From Sva-07 sp963717385 (lineage in GTDB: Bacteria > Actinomycetota > Acidimicrobiia > Acidimicrobiales > Ilumatobacteraceae): a stretch of 64,000 nt of DNA. A model generated the notes under the pieces. That model made no database searches, was not told where the DNA came from, and was given only the letters and a program-made list of their open reading frames with translations. Where the stretch lies: NCBI GenBank assembly GCA_963717385.1, contig CAVQWE010000026.1, positions 17,343-81,342 on the forward strand, given 5' to 3'. Of this stretch, positions 9,692-19,008 are shown piece after piece. The position numbers were made by a program, and so were the translations under genes. How positions within the stretch are numbered: the stretch's first letter is position 1; each line of letters opens with the position of its first letter.

Positions 9692-9765
9692 CATCGCCGG
9701 CTCGATGCGGTGAACGGTGTCTGCACCATGTGCGTGCATCGCACCGTCGACGGGAGGAGGGTGGA

Positions 9766-10884
9766 TCAGGCCGAGACGCTGATCAGACCGTGGTCGGAGT
9801 TGTTCAGGCGCTGAGGCCCGGTGGCGGTGGCGACCACGATGTCTTCGAGACGCATCCCCCACTTGCCCGGAACGTAGATGCCCGGCTCGACGCTGTACGC
9901 ATGGCCGGCTTCGAGCGGCAGGGTGTTGCCTTCGACGATGTAGGGATCCTCGTGCTCTTCGAGGCCGATCCCGTGACCGGTGCGGTGGATGAAGAACTCA
10001 CCGAACCCTGCATCGTCGATCACCTTGCGGGTGGCACGGTCGACCTCCTCGCACGGCGTACCGACCACCCCGGCCTCGGCGCCGACTCGCTGCGCTTCGT
10101 GGAGTACTGCGTAGGCCTCGGCCACCTCTGCGGTCGGCTCGCCGGTGTACACGCAGCGGGTGGTGTCCGAGCAGTACCCGGCCATGGTGCCACCGAAGTC
10201 GCAGAGCACGATCTCGTTCTCGCGGATCACGCGCGACCCAGCGTGGTGATGCGGGCTCGCCGCGTTCTCGCCGGCTGCCACGATCGCGAAGTTGACCTTG
10301 TCGTGACCCTCTTCGATGATGCGCCGACCCAGGTGTGCCGAGACTTCGGCCTCGGTGCGACCAACCAGCGGGATCTCGCCGCGTTGCAGCTCGCCGGCGA
10401 TTCGGTCGACGGCGGCGCCTGCAGCTGCGAGCGCATCGATCTCGGCCTGGTCCTTGCTCATGCGAAGTGGGCCGACCACATCGACGGCTCGGGTGTACTC
10501 GACGCCAGGCAACTGCGGCAGGAGTTCGACGAGGAAGCGAGCCCACATCTGGTCGCCGACGGCGATGCGGGACGATCCGGAGGCCAGCCCCGCGACGATC
10601 GCGGTCGGGTCTTGCGTCTCGCCCCACGGCAGCAGATCGAACACTCCGTCCAGCTCCTGTACACGCGGTGCCTCGAGCGCCGGGATCAGCATCGTTGCGT
10701 CGGCGTCGCGTGGCACCACGAGCATCGTGAGCCGCTCGAGCGGCATCGCCGTGTAGCCCGACAGGTACGGCAGGTCGTGGCCGACCGACAGCAGCAGCGT
10801 GTCGATGTTGCGCTCGGTCATCGTCGCACGGACTCGAGCGAGCCGGTCGAGATACACGGACGGGTCGACGGTCGGCGAACTCAT
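9766..10884 (-). CDS. M24 family metallopeptidase (Xaa-Pro aminopeptidase-like)
   Basis: The N-terminal creatinase-like domain (VYLDRLARVRATMTERNID, DLPYLSGYTAMPLERL) is followed by the pita-bread catalytic domain. Metal ligands are visible in LCDFGGTMAGYCSDTTR (two Asp), HRTGHGIGLEEHEDP (His) and YSVEPGIYVPGKWGMRLED (two Glu). These proteins remove N-terminal residues next to proline using two metal ions in the cytoplasm. The length (372 residues) is typical. I chose ATG at 10884 (MSSPTVDPSVYLDRL) over an upstream start at 10938. Confidence 0.92.
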   Translation of the reverse strand: MSSPTVDPSVYLDRLARVRATMTERNIDTLLLSVGHDLPYLSGYTAMPLERLTMLVVPRDADATMLIPALEAPRVQELDGVFDLLPWGETQDPTAIVAGLASGSSRIAVGDQMWARFLVELLPQLPGVEYTRAVDVVGPLRMSKDQAEIDALAAAGAAVDRIAGELQRGEIPLVGRTEAEVSAHLGRRIIEEGHDKVNFAIVAAGENAASPHHHAGSRVIRENEIVLCDFGGTMAGYCSDTTRCVYTGEPTAEVAEAYAVLHEAQRVGAEAGVVGTPCEEVDRATRKVIDDAGFGEFFIHRTGHGIGLEEHEDPYIVEGNTLPLEAGHAYSVEPGIYVPGKWGMRLEDIVVATATGPQRLNNSDHGLISVSA

Positions 10885-10947
10885 CGCCCCAGTCTGCCAG
10901 CAGCCCGGATCGGTCGCCTGTTCTGCCCCAGCACGCACCCCGACTCC

Positions 10948-10999
10948 CGTTCACGTGACACTTCGGACGGCTCGACCCATCCAAGCTGACACGTGAACG
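10948..10999. terminator. inverted repeat in the gap between two minus-strand genes
   Basis: Perfect 10-bp arms CGTTCACGTG (10948-10957) and CACGTGAACG (10990-10999) are separated by 32 nt. The element sits between the stop of the upstream minus-strand gene (11012) and the start of the M24 gene (10884). A terminator is the simplest reading, but the long loop and CACGTG arms would also suit a regulator site. Confidence 0.4.
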
Positions 11000-11011
11000 T
11001 GAATCAGCGGG

Positions 11012-12415
11012 TCAGCCGTCGTCGACGACGGTCGGGGGAGGACCGGTGGTGACCGGGACGATCGAGTCGTCGTACAGGTACTCCTCGTCGGGGAAGGCGC
11101 CGGGCGGGTAGATCGACTGCCAGTTGCCTCCGCAGTCGCCGCCTGCGAGCGAGAGGTCCTGACAGACGGTCGACCTGGTGATCTTCCAGACGCCGTCGAC
11201 GAGCACGGCGATGCCGTAGCGGTTGGAGAAGTCGTTGCCCGGCGTGTCGATCGAATAACGGAACCACGACTCGGTGGGTGTGGTGAACACGAGTTCGTCG
11301 ATCGTGGCGACCGCACCAGCTGCGTCGTCGGCGAAGCCGCCCTCTTGCACCTGCGCACGTGCCTCGGCAACGCCGGTCGGGTCGTCGATCAGATCGCTGC
11401 CGACGTCGCCGGTGCCGATCGCGCCGTACAGCGTCGACATCGCTGTACGGATCTCTGCCTCGGCAGCGGCCGGGTCGGTGGGCTGCTCCCCTGCGTCAGG
11501 CAGTGCGGGTGGCGGTGGGGTGCACGCCTCCTGGAACTCTGGATCGTCCCAGGTGCCGACACCTTCGGCACCGAGCGAGACCGGTTCTGCGCCGCCTTCG
11601 AAGGTGACCTCGTAGTCCGGGGACGGATCGATCCAGTACGTGTAGTCGCCTTCGTCGACCGGCTCGGACGGGGCGGCAGGTCCGGTCAGCACCACGACGC
11701 CGTTCTGAGGTGCCGCCGCGTCGGTCGACCCATCGGCGAAGACGATCCGCACGGTGGTGACATCGGGCGGCGCCTGCACGGCGACCACCCACTGCGGCGA
11801 ACTGTCGTTGCCGCCGAGCAGCGTCGCCGAGACCGATCGCCCCTTGAACGGCTCGGAGAACCACGGCGAAACACCCACGTCGACGATGCCGTTGCCGGTC
11901 ATCGACACACGCAACTGGCCCGACTCGAAACACCACGGTGCCGGCCGCCACTCGCCTGCACCCCAGTCGCCCTCGCGGTACTGGTCCCAGGTCTCACCGA
12001 GGTGCGCGCGCAAGGTGAATCCGCTGTCGGTGACACGCTCGTACAGCAACTGCATCGGTTGGGTTCCGAACGCCGGGTATCCCATCGAGCCAGACGCCCG
12101 GATCCCGCCGGCAGAGAAGTCGCCATCGCGCGCCGACGAGTCGTCGCCGAAGTCGTTGATCATCGACTCGGTCGTGACCGTCTCGGCCGGGACGGTGCTG
12201 GTCGGCGTCGAGGTTGCCTCACGAGCACCGGTGTCGGCGTTCGACGAGGTCGCCGATTCGCCATCGACGTTGCGGCCGATCCCGTAGCCCGCTCCCGCCG
12301 CCGCTGCGACGAGCATCGTTGCAGCAACCGCTGCGACGACACGGCGCCGCGTGCGACCACGGTCGTCGCGTGCCCCCCGATGCGCTGGTTCCAGTTGATC
12401 GAATTCGATGGTCAT
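11012..12415 (-). CDS. membrane-anchored extracytoplasmic protein of unknown function
   Basis: The start ATG at 12415 is preceded by GAGGGG at good spacing. The N-terminal 30 residues are charged and cytoplasmic (MTIEFDQLEPAHRGARDD), followed by one transmembrane helix (VVAAVAATMLVAAAAGAGYG) and a long, acidic, Thr/Pro/Gly-rich exterior of about 400 residues. The topology resembles that of anti-sigma or stress-sensing anchored proteins, but no such domain is recognised. The C-terminal part (VWKITRSTVCQDLSLAGGDCGG) has a Cys pair. The region before the start is shared with the divergent glutaredoxin gene. Confidence 0.7.
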   Translation of the reverse strand: MTIEFDQLEPAHRGARDDRGRTRRRVVAAVAATMLVAAAAGAGYGIGRNVDGESATSSNADTGAREATSTPTSTVPAETVTTESMINDFGDDSSARDGDFSAGGIRASGSMGYPAFGTQPMQLLYERVTDSGFTLRAHLGETWDQYREGDWGAGEWRPAPWCFESGQLRVSMTGNGIVDVGVSPWFSEPFKGRSVSATLLGGNDSSPQWVVAVQAPPDVTTVRIVFADGSTDAAAPQNGVVVLTGPAAPSEPVDEGDYTYWIDPSPDYEVTFEGGAEPVSLGAEGVGTWDDPEFQEACTPPPPALPDAGEQPTDPAAAEAEIRTAMSTLYGAIGTGDVGSDLIDDPTGVAEARAQVQEGGFADDAAGAVATIDELVFTTPTESWFRYSIDTPGNDFSNRYGIAVLVDGVWKITRSTVCQDLSLAGGDCGGNWQSIYPPGAFPDEEYLYDDSIVPVTTGPPPTVVDDG

Positions 12416-12531
12416 CGCGATTCCCCTCGTCGGCCGGTCGAGTGCCAGCGTCACTCCTTCGACGTCTGACACGCCCGATCGGTTCCCGAAGTGTTCCACA
12501 GCACCTCGAGTGAGGGAATAGAACCGGACCA

Positions 12532-12903
12532 GTGTCGTTGCATGCGACATGGCCGACGACACGTCTTCACACTGACGGCTCCACTCCCGTTCGCATCGAT
12601 CTGTACTGGCGGCCTGGCTGCGGTTTCTGTTCGATGCTGCAGCGCAAGCTCGACAAGTTGGGGATCGAACGCACCGAGCACAACATCTGGGACGACCCCA
12701 TCGACGCTGCCGTCGTGCGCCAGCACGCCAACGGCAACGAGACCGTGCCGACCGTCGTGATCGGCGACCAGGGCTTCGTCAATCCCTCGGCGGGCGAGCT
12801 GATCGCCTTCCTCGGCGTGCACCATCCAGAACTGCTCCCCGAAGGTTTCGAGGCCCCCGAGCCCGGGATCGCCAGCCGACTCGTCGGCAAGGTGTTCGGG
12901 TGA
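12532..12903 (+). CDS. glutaredoxin-like protein (mycoredoxin type)
   Basis: This small thioredoxin-fold protein carries the redox motif CGFC within YWRPGCGFCSMLQRKL and the cis-Pro segment NETVPTVVIGD. That pattern fits the mycoredoxin/glutaredoxin branch of Actinobacteria, which reduces mycothiol mixed disulfides. About 20 residues precede the fold. GTG at 12532 is used; a start closer to VRIDLYWRPGC would also make a full domain. It lies upstream of the transsulfuration genes, which supply the cysteine needed for mycothiol; this link is only by neighbourhood. Confidence 0.88.
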   Translation: MSLHATWPTTRLHTDGSTPVRIDLYWRPGCGFCSMLQRKLDKLGIERTEHNIWDDPIDAAVVRQHANGNETVPTVVIGDQGFVNPSAGELIAFLGVHHPELLPEGFEAPEPGIASRLVGKVFG

Positions 12904-12967
12904 AGGTCTGTCAGGTGACCGGTCTCCCCCGTTTCACCGACACGACGACACGGCTACGGTTCGGCTG

Positions 12968-14428
12968 ATGAGCGACGACGGAGCCGACGCCCCCACCGAT
13001 CCCAGGCTGGCCGGTACCGAGATCTTCGACTCGGTGATCGACACGATCGGCAACACGCCACTGATCCGCCTCAAGCGTCTCAGCGAACTCGAAGGCATCG
13101 AGTGCTTGTTCACGATGAAGAACGAGTCGACCAATCCGGGCGGCTCGGCGAAGGACCGCCCGGCGCTCGAGATGATCCTCGCCGCCGAACGTGAAGGGCT
13201 GCTGCAGCCCGGCGGCACGATCGTCGAGCCGACGAGCGGCAACACCGGTGTCGGACTCGCGATCGTGGCCGCCCAGCGGGGCTACAACTGCGTGTTCGTG
13301 ATGACCGACAAGGTCGCCCCCGAGAAGATCTCGTTGCTCAAGGCCTATGGCGCCGAAGTGGTCGTCTGCCCCGTGGCGGTCGAACCGGACGATCCGCAGA
13401 GCTACTACAGCGTGGCCGAACGGCTCACCAACGAACTCGGTGCGTTCCGCCCGAACCAGTATCAGAACCCGCACAATCCGGTCGCCCACGTGAAGACCAC
13501 CGGCCCCGAGATCTGGCGCCAGACCGGTGGGCGCATCACCCACTTCGTCGCCGGCGCCGGCACGTGCGGGTCGATCACCGGTGTCGCTCGCTACCTCAAG
13601 TCGATGAACCCCGACATCAAGATCATCGCCGCCGACCCCGAGGGCTCGGTGTTCTCCGGCGGGTCGGGCCGTCCGTATCTGGTCGAGGGCGTCGGCGAGG
13701 ACTTCTTCCCGGCCGCGTGGGAGCCCGATCTGCTCGACGACATCATCCCGATCAGCGACGAGGAGAGCTTCCTCACCGCCCGTTACGTCAGCCAGCGCGA
13801 AGGCATCCTGATCGGCGGCTCGGGCGGCATGGCCGTGGCCGCAGCGATCAAGGTTGCCAAGGCGGCCGACCCCGACGATGTCGTGGTGGTGTTCAACCCC
13901 GACTCGGGTCGCGGCTATCTGTCTCGGCTGTTCGACGACGACTGGATGGCCAACTTCGGGTTCCTGCGCGAGTGCGATCAGTGCGTCGGCGCCGTCCTCG
14001 ACACCCGCAACGCCTCGATCGAGAATCTGCTGTACGTCAACCCGCAACAACCGGTGTCCGAGGCGATCGAACTGATGCGCTCCACCGGGGTCAGCCAACT
14101 GCCGGTGTGCAAGAACACCCCGCCGTTCGCTGCCGCCGAGGTGTCGGGCTCGATCGACGAACTCGAACTGATGGAGGCCATCCACCGCGACCCCGGCGTG
14201 ATGTCGACCCCGGTCGAGAAGGCGATGGGCCCGAAGCTGCCCACCATCGGCGTCGGCCAGAAGGTCGAGTTGGCCGTCGAGATGCTCGAGACCTCGCCGG
14301 CATTGCTCGTGCTCTCGGGCGGCCGTCCGCTCAGTGTGCTCACCCGCACCGATGTGCTCGCCTATTTCAGCGCCGTCGCCGAAGCTGCCCTCGAAGGCGG
14401 CTCCGGTACGGTGTCTGTTGATGGGTGA
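12968..14428 (+). CDS. cbs: cystathionine beta-synthase, PLP-dependent, with CBS-domain pair
   Basis: Residues 20-330 are a fold-type II PLP enzyme. TIGNTPLIRLKRL opens it, the PLP lysine is Lys62 in NPGGSAKDRPA, and the cofactor-phosphate loop appears as EPTSGNTGVGL, with GAGTCGSITG further on. From about residue 345 two CBS modules follow (VNPQQPVSEAIELMRSTGVS, LAVEMLETSPALLVL), as in the larger cystathionine beta-synthases, where they sense adenosyl ligands. The reaction condenses serine and homocysteine to cystathionine. The stop overlaps the start of the next gene by 8 bp, which suggests coupled translation. Confidence 0.93.
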   Translation: MSDDGADAPTDPRLAGTEIFDSVIDTIGNTPLIRLKRLSELEGIECLFTMKNESTNPGGSAKDRPALEMILAAEREGLLQPGGTIVEPTSGNTGVGLAIVAAQRGYNCVFVMTDKVAPEKISLLKAYGAEVVVCPVAVEPDDPQSYYSVAERLTNELGAFRPNQYQNPHNPVAHVKTTGPEIWRQTGGRITHFVAGAGTCGSITGVARYLKSMNPDIKIIAADPEGSVFSGGSGRPYLVEGVGEDFFPAAWEPDLLDDIIPISDEESFLTARYVSQREGILIGGSGGMAVAAAIKVAKAADPDDVVVVFNPDSGRGYLSRLFDDDWMANFGFLRECDQCVGAVLDTRNASIENLLYVNPQQPVSEAIELMRSTGVSQLPVCKNTPPFAAAEVSGSIDELELMEAIHRDPGVMSTPVEKAMGPKLPTIGVGQKVELAVEMLETSPALLVLSGGRPLSVLTRTDVLAYFSAVAEAALEGGSGTVSVDG

Positions 14429-15587
14429 CGTCGACCGAACCAACCTCCGACAGGGTTTCGCCACACGAGCGATCCACGCCGGCCAAGACCCCGAACCGAC
14501 CACGGGGGCGGTGGTCACACCGATCTCGCTGTCGACCACGTTCGCCCAAGATGGTGTCGGTGGCCACAAGGGGTTCGAGTACTCGCGGTCGGGCAACCCC
14601 ACCCGCTCGGCGCTCGAAGCGCAGGTCGCCTCGCTGGAAGACGCCGCCCACGGCTTGGCGTTCGCGAGCGGCCTCGCCGCCGAGGACAACATCTTGCGTC
14701 TGCTGCGACCGGGACAGCGCATCCTGCTCGGCAACGACGCCTACGGCGGCACGTTCCGTCTGATCTCGAAGGTGTGGAGCCCGCTCGGGTTCCCGTGGAC
14801 GGCGGTCGACCTCACCGATCTCGACGCGCTGCGAGCGAACTGGCCCGACGACGTCGGCATGGTGTGGCTCGAAACACCGACCAATCCCCTGCTGACATGC
14901 TTCGACATCGAGGCGATCGCCGAGATCGGCCGCGAGCGCGGGGCGATCGTGGTTGTCGACAACACCTTTGCCACGCCGTATCTTCAGCAGCCACTCACGC
15001 TCGGCGCCGACCTGGTGGTGCACTCGGCAACGAAGTATCTCGGCGGCCACAGCGATGTCATCGGCGGTTTCGTTGCCGCCAACGACGACGAGCTCGCCGA
15101 CCGGCTGCGCTTCACTCAGAACGCCGCAGGTGCGGTGCCGGCGCCGTTCGACTGTTATCTCGTGCTGCGCGGCGTCAAGACACTGGCAGTGCGGATGGAC
15201 CGCCACTGCGAGAACGCCCGAGCCGTGGTCGATCTGCTGTCCGGCCACCCCGCCGTCGATCGCGTGTTGTATCCGCAGCTGCCCGATCACCCCGGCCATG
15301 CTGCCGCCGCCAAGCAGATGAAAGATTTCGGTGGCATGGTGTCGTTCACGGTGAAAGCGGGCATGAACGCAGCGATGACCGTTGCCGACTCCACCGAAGT
15401 GTTCACGCTGGCCGAATCGCTCGGCGCCGTCGAGAGCCTGATCGAGCACCCCGCCGCCATGACCCATGCCTCGGCTGCCGGTTCGCCGCTCGAGGTACCC
15501 GACAACCTCGTGCGATTGTCGGTTGGTATCGAGGACGCTGCCGACCTGGTGGCCGACCTCGAACAAGCGCTCGAACGCATCGGATGA
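14421..15587 (+). CDS. cystathionine gamma-synthase/gamma-lyase family enzyme
   Basis: A Cys/Met-metabolism PLP enzyme (fold type I, 388 residues). FATRAIHAGQDPEPTTGAVV opens it, FEYSRSGNPTR binds the cofactor of the neighbouring subunit, and the PLP lysine is Lys205 in HSATKYLGGHSDV. LVRLSVGIEDAADLVADL closes the protein. Because it follows cystathionine beta-synthase, a gamma-lyase role (cystathionine to cysteine) is most likely. The family cannot be split from gamma-synthase by eye. The start ATG at 14421 lies inside the end of the upstream gene, and its own stop overlaps otsA (ATGA). Confidence 0.9.
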   Translation: MGDVDRTNLRQGFATRAIHAGQDPEPTTGAVVTPISLSTTFAQDGVGGHKGFEYSRSGNPTRSALEAQVASLEDAAHGLAFASGLAAEDNILRLLRPGQRILLGNDAYGGTFRLISKVWSPLGFPWTAVDLTDLDALRANWPDDVGMVWLETPTNPLLTCFDIEAIAEIGRERGAIVVVDNTFATPYLQQPLTLGADLVVHSATKYLGGHSDVIGGFVAANDDELADRLRFTQNAAGAVPAPFDCYLVLRGVKTLAVRMDRHCENARAVVDLLSGHPAVDRVLYPQLPDHPGHAAAAKQMKDFGGMVSFTVKAGMNAAMTVADSTEVFTLAESLGAVESLIEHPAAMTHASAAGSPLEVPDNLVRLSVGIEDAADLVADLEQALERIG

Positions 15588-17007
15588 GCCTTCCCCCCGA
15601 CTTCCCGATCGCCCACGCGGCGCCGCTGCCGGAACGCCCGATCGTGGTGGCCGCCAATCGCCTGCCGGTGATGCGCACCGACGACGGTTGGACAGCCAGC
15701 CCGGGAGGTCTGGTACGCGCACTGTTGCCCGATGTTGCGCGACACCGGGGGCACCTGGGTCGGCTGGACCGGCACCCCCGACGACAACGTCGAGCCGTTC
15801 GAGCGTCGAGGGTGTCGAATTGCATCCGGTGCCGATCAACGCCGAAGAGATCGAGCTGTACTACGAGGGCTTCTCGAACGACGGCCTGTGGCCGCTGTAC
15901 CACGACGCCTTGCGTGAATCGACGTACTCCGAGCGAGCAGTGGGATGCCTACGTCGCGGTCAACGAGCGTTTCGCTGTGACGCTCGCCGACATCGCCCCG
16001 GCGAACGCGATCGTGTGGATTCACGACTACCAGCTCCAACTCGTGCCTCAGCTGCTCCGCGAGCGACGCAGCGACGTCACGATCGGGTTCTTCCTCCACA
16101 TCCCGTTCCCGCCCTACGAACTCTTCTCCCGACTGCCATGGCGGACCGAACTGGTCGACGGGTTGCTCGGCTGCGATCTGATCGGGTTCCAACGCCCCCG
16201 CGATGCCGCGAACTTTGCCGCGGCGGCACACGAACTGGCAGGCCTCGACGAGCACGACGGCGGGCTCGAACACCCCGACCGGGTCACCCGTCCGTCGGCA
16301 CGTTCCCGATCTCGATCGACGTCGGCGACGTCGAGGAGATGGCTGCCGGACGCGCGACGAGGCAGCGGATGAGCCAGATCCGAGCTCGCCTCGGCGACCC
16401 CGAGGTGATCCTGTTGGGCGTGGATCGACTCGACTACACCAAAGGCATCGGTCTGCGCCTCAAGGCGTTCGCGGCCCTCCTCGAGTCCGGCGAGCTCGAC
16501 GCCGAACGCCACGTGATGGTGCAGGTTGCCACCCCGACACGCGAAGCCGTCGAGCATTACCAGGACGAGCGCCACGAGGTCGAACGACTGGTGGGCGCGA
16601 TCAACGGCCGATACAGCCGCATCGGGTTGCCCGTCGTGCACTACCTGTACCAGACGCTCCCGTTCGACGAGCTGATCGCGCTCTACCGCGCCGGCGACGT
16701 CATGCTCGTCACGCCGTTCCGCGACGGGATGAACCTCGTCGCCAAGGAGTACGCGGCGTCACACATCGACGGCGACGGCGTGCTCGTGCTGTCCGAATTC
16801 GCCGGGGCCGCCGACGAATTGACCGATTCGGTGCTGGTCAATCCGCACGACGACCACGCGCTGCAACAGGCGATCGTCACCGCGGTCGAGATGCACCGGC
16901 ACGAACGCCGCAGCCGCATGGCTGGACTTCGCGACCAGATCCGCAAGAGCGACGTGCAGGGTTGGGCCGACCGGTTCCTGTCACAGCTCGCCGACGCGGC
17001 GAGCTGA
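15584..17007 (+). CDS. otsA: trehalose-6-phosphate synthase (four frameshifts)
   Basis: Glycosyltransferase family 20. In-frame blocks are ANRLPVMRTDDGWTASPGGL, MLRDTGGTWVGWTGTPDDN, VEGVELHPVPINAEEIELYY, WDAYVAVNERFAVTLADI, VWIHDYQLQLVPQLLRERR, LLGVDRLDYTKGIGLRLKAF and MNLVAKEYAASH. They cover the whole family in order but need shifts near 15731, 15801, 15930 and 16290. The enzyme joins UDP- or GDP-glucose to glucose-6-phosphate. The start ATG overlaps the stop of the preceding gene by 4 bp. Four indels in a conserved enzyme point to sequence errors more than decay, since every block stays intact between them. No trehalose phosphatase gene follows. Confidence 0.85.
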
Positions 17008-17016
17008 ATCTCTCGC

Positions 17017-17731
17017 TCAGAAGAGGGTCGACTGGCCCGCGGGCGGTGTGCGGCGGATGGCGGTCCACGGTACGTAGTTGTCCATGAACACCCAGCTACG
17101 GCGATGAATCGCCGAGGGGCCGTAGCCGAGCAACGCCGCTTTGTGGACGGGGCAGGGATAGCCCTTGTTGGTGTCGAACGACCAGTGCGGGTAGTCGATG
17201 GCGTTGGCGCGCATCTCGCGGTCGCGAACCACCTTGGCGAGGATGCTGGCGGTTGCCACGCTCAAGCAACGCAGGTCGGCCTTGACCGCCATCTCCACGT
17301 GCGGCACCGCCGGCGACACGAAGTCCCAGGTTCCGTCGGTGACCGCGGCGTCAGGTTCGACACCGAGACCTTCGATCGCCCGCCGAGCGGCCAGTTTCTG
17401 AGCTGCTGACATTCCCAGCTGATCGCACTCGTCGCTGGCTGACCGAGCCAACAGCCCAGGCAACACACCAGTCGGTGAGCTTGTCGAACAGCGCCTCGCG
17501 TTGACGCTCGGACAGCAGCTTGGAATCGCGGACACCGTTGACCCGGGTGTCGCGAGGCAGGATCGCGGCGCCAACCGACAGCGGACCCGCCCAGGCGCCA
17601 CGACCGACCTCGTCGATGCCCACCACGACATCGTGGCCCCGGTCCCACAATTCTTTCTCGATCGCGCGTGTCGGCGCCCGCTTCTTCGACTGCCGCTTCG
17701 CCGACGACGAACGGGCGGCGACCCGGCTCAT
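17017..17731 (-). CDS. rnhB: ribonuclease HII (frameshifted)
   Basis: ATG at 17731 gives a basic leader (MSRVAARSSSAKRQSKKRAP), then the catalytic DEVGRG motif in VVGIDEVGRGAWAGPLSVGA and RDSKLLSERQRE. After WAVGSVS, near 17440, the frame moves to DECDQLGMSAAQKLAARRAI and continues with HVEMAVKADLRCLSVATASI, HWSFDTNKGYP and the terminal RRSWVF. The enzyme cuts RNA from RNA/DNA hybrids, including single ribonucleotides in DNA. It begins 1 bp after the corrected stop of the upstream gene, so the two are an operon with gpsA. Confidence 0.88.
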
Positions 17732-17732
17732 G

Positions 17733-19008
17733 TCAGCGATCGCCGAGATCGATGCTGACACCGATGCGCTTCGGCTGGGGCGGTTCGGCCCACAGTGCCT
17801 CGCCAGAAGACTGCTTCGCTCGACCAGTCCGCGTCGACCGCTGGGGCGGTGAGCAACTGGGTCGGCCCGTGCTGTTCCCACAGCACTGCGGGTCGCTCGC
17901 CGTGCCAGCGCACTGCGAATCCCACCGTGGAGCGCGGGCCGGTCGGAACACCATGGACCTCGAAGTTCGAGCCGAGCCAGCGTCGCGGGATGCCGAGCGG
18001 CAGGAGGCGGCCTTCATCGGCGATGCGCTGTTCGACCTGGGCCACGAATCGCCCGACCGACTCGCCGCGCTGCAGATCGGAGAACGACGACTGCGCCCCC
18101 GACACCGACGGCGCTGCCACACCACTGCGGATGCGGCGTTCACGGATCCGGGCGAGGTCGCCAGCGGCTCGGTCGTCGCGTGCAGCGATCGCGAGCCGTT
18201 CGCATGCTCGGAGTGCCAGATCGACCTCGGGATCGTCAGAGCGGGCGATCGACGCGATCGGCTCGACGATCTCGGGCATCCACGCATCGGCGTCGTCGCC
18301 GAGGCGGCCCAGTTCGGCGACGTCGAGCAGGAACCCGACCACGTCGGCATCGACGTCGACTGGCCCCGACAGCAGCAGGTCACTGCGGGCGGCGGTGACC
18401 GCCTCGCCGAGGCCGGCATCGGGAAGCACCAGCCGGCTCGCCCGGTGGACAACGGTCTCCCAGCCGCGCACGATCGCCATCGCTGGCGCCAAGGTCGGCA
18501 ACGACCAGGTGGCGAAACGGGCGGGGTCGTGCGGGATGGCCACACGGATCGATGCCTTGTGCGCAACCGGCAGCACGATGGCGCCGTCGGGAAGTTCGAT
18601 TCCCTGGATCGGGGTGTCGGCCGGGGGTCGTTCGGTGAGTACCCGGGCACCAGCGAACGCAACGGCGAACGGCAACGCTGACGCGTTCTCGACCTCGATC
18701 ACGGTGAGACCGCCCGCATCGGGGACCGACCACACACGCTGCACGGCGTCGCCTTCTGGTACCCGCAGGCGTGTCTCGATCACCGGCGTGCCCTCGATGC
18801 GACGCTGCCGCACGGCAGGCTCGGACGCCGGGATGTGCCAACGGTCTTCCGCAGCGACGAACCACTGCACGGTGTCGTCGGTGTCGCGCCACGGCGTGAC
18901 GTCGCCACACGACGACACCCACGCACGACAGGGTGAGCCGGTGACCCCAATGAGCGTTGCGTCGCTCGTCTCGAGCACGTCGGTGGCGCCGGAGTCGGAG
19001 GTGTTCAC
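17733..19008 (-). CDS. conserved protein of unknown function between gpsA and rnhB (frameshift near C-terminus)
   Basis: A 425-residue, mostly beta-strand-rich soluble protein (MNTSDSGATDVLETSDATLI) with no recognised domain. Near 17805 a change of frame replaces a low-quality basic end with EALWAEPPQPKRIGVSIDLG and a stop at 17733, immediately before rnhB; I prefer that version. Pieces such as VQWFVAAEDRWHIPAS, VFAVLT-free strands and RSTVGFAVRWHGERPAVLW hint at a carbohydrate- or ligand-binding fold, without proof. It overlaps gpsA upstream by 4 bp, so all three genes are translated together. Confidence 0.65.

Noticed and set aside
9692..9765. Inverted repeat ACGGTG/CACCGT between the lipoprotein and M24 genes
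   Set aside because: Six-base arms at long spacing are expected by chance in GC-rich DNA.
8917..10989. Long plus-strand frame across the lipoprotein and M24 genes
   Set aside because: It runs in the wrong frame through the lipoprotein gene and antisense to the M24 peptidase, and has no recognisable motif.
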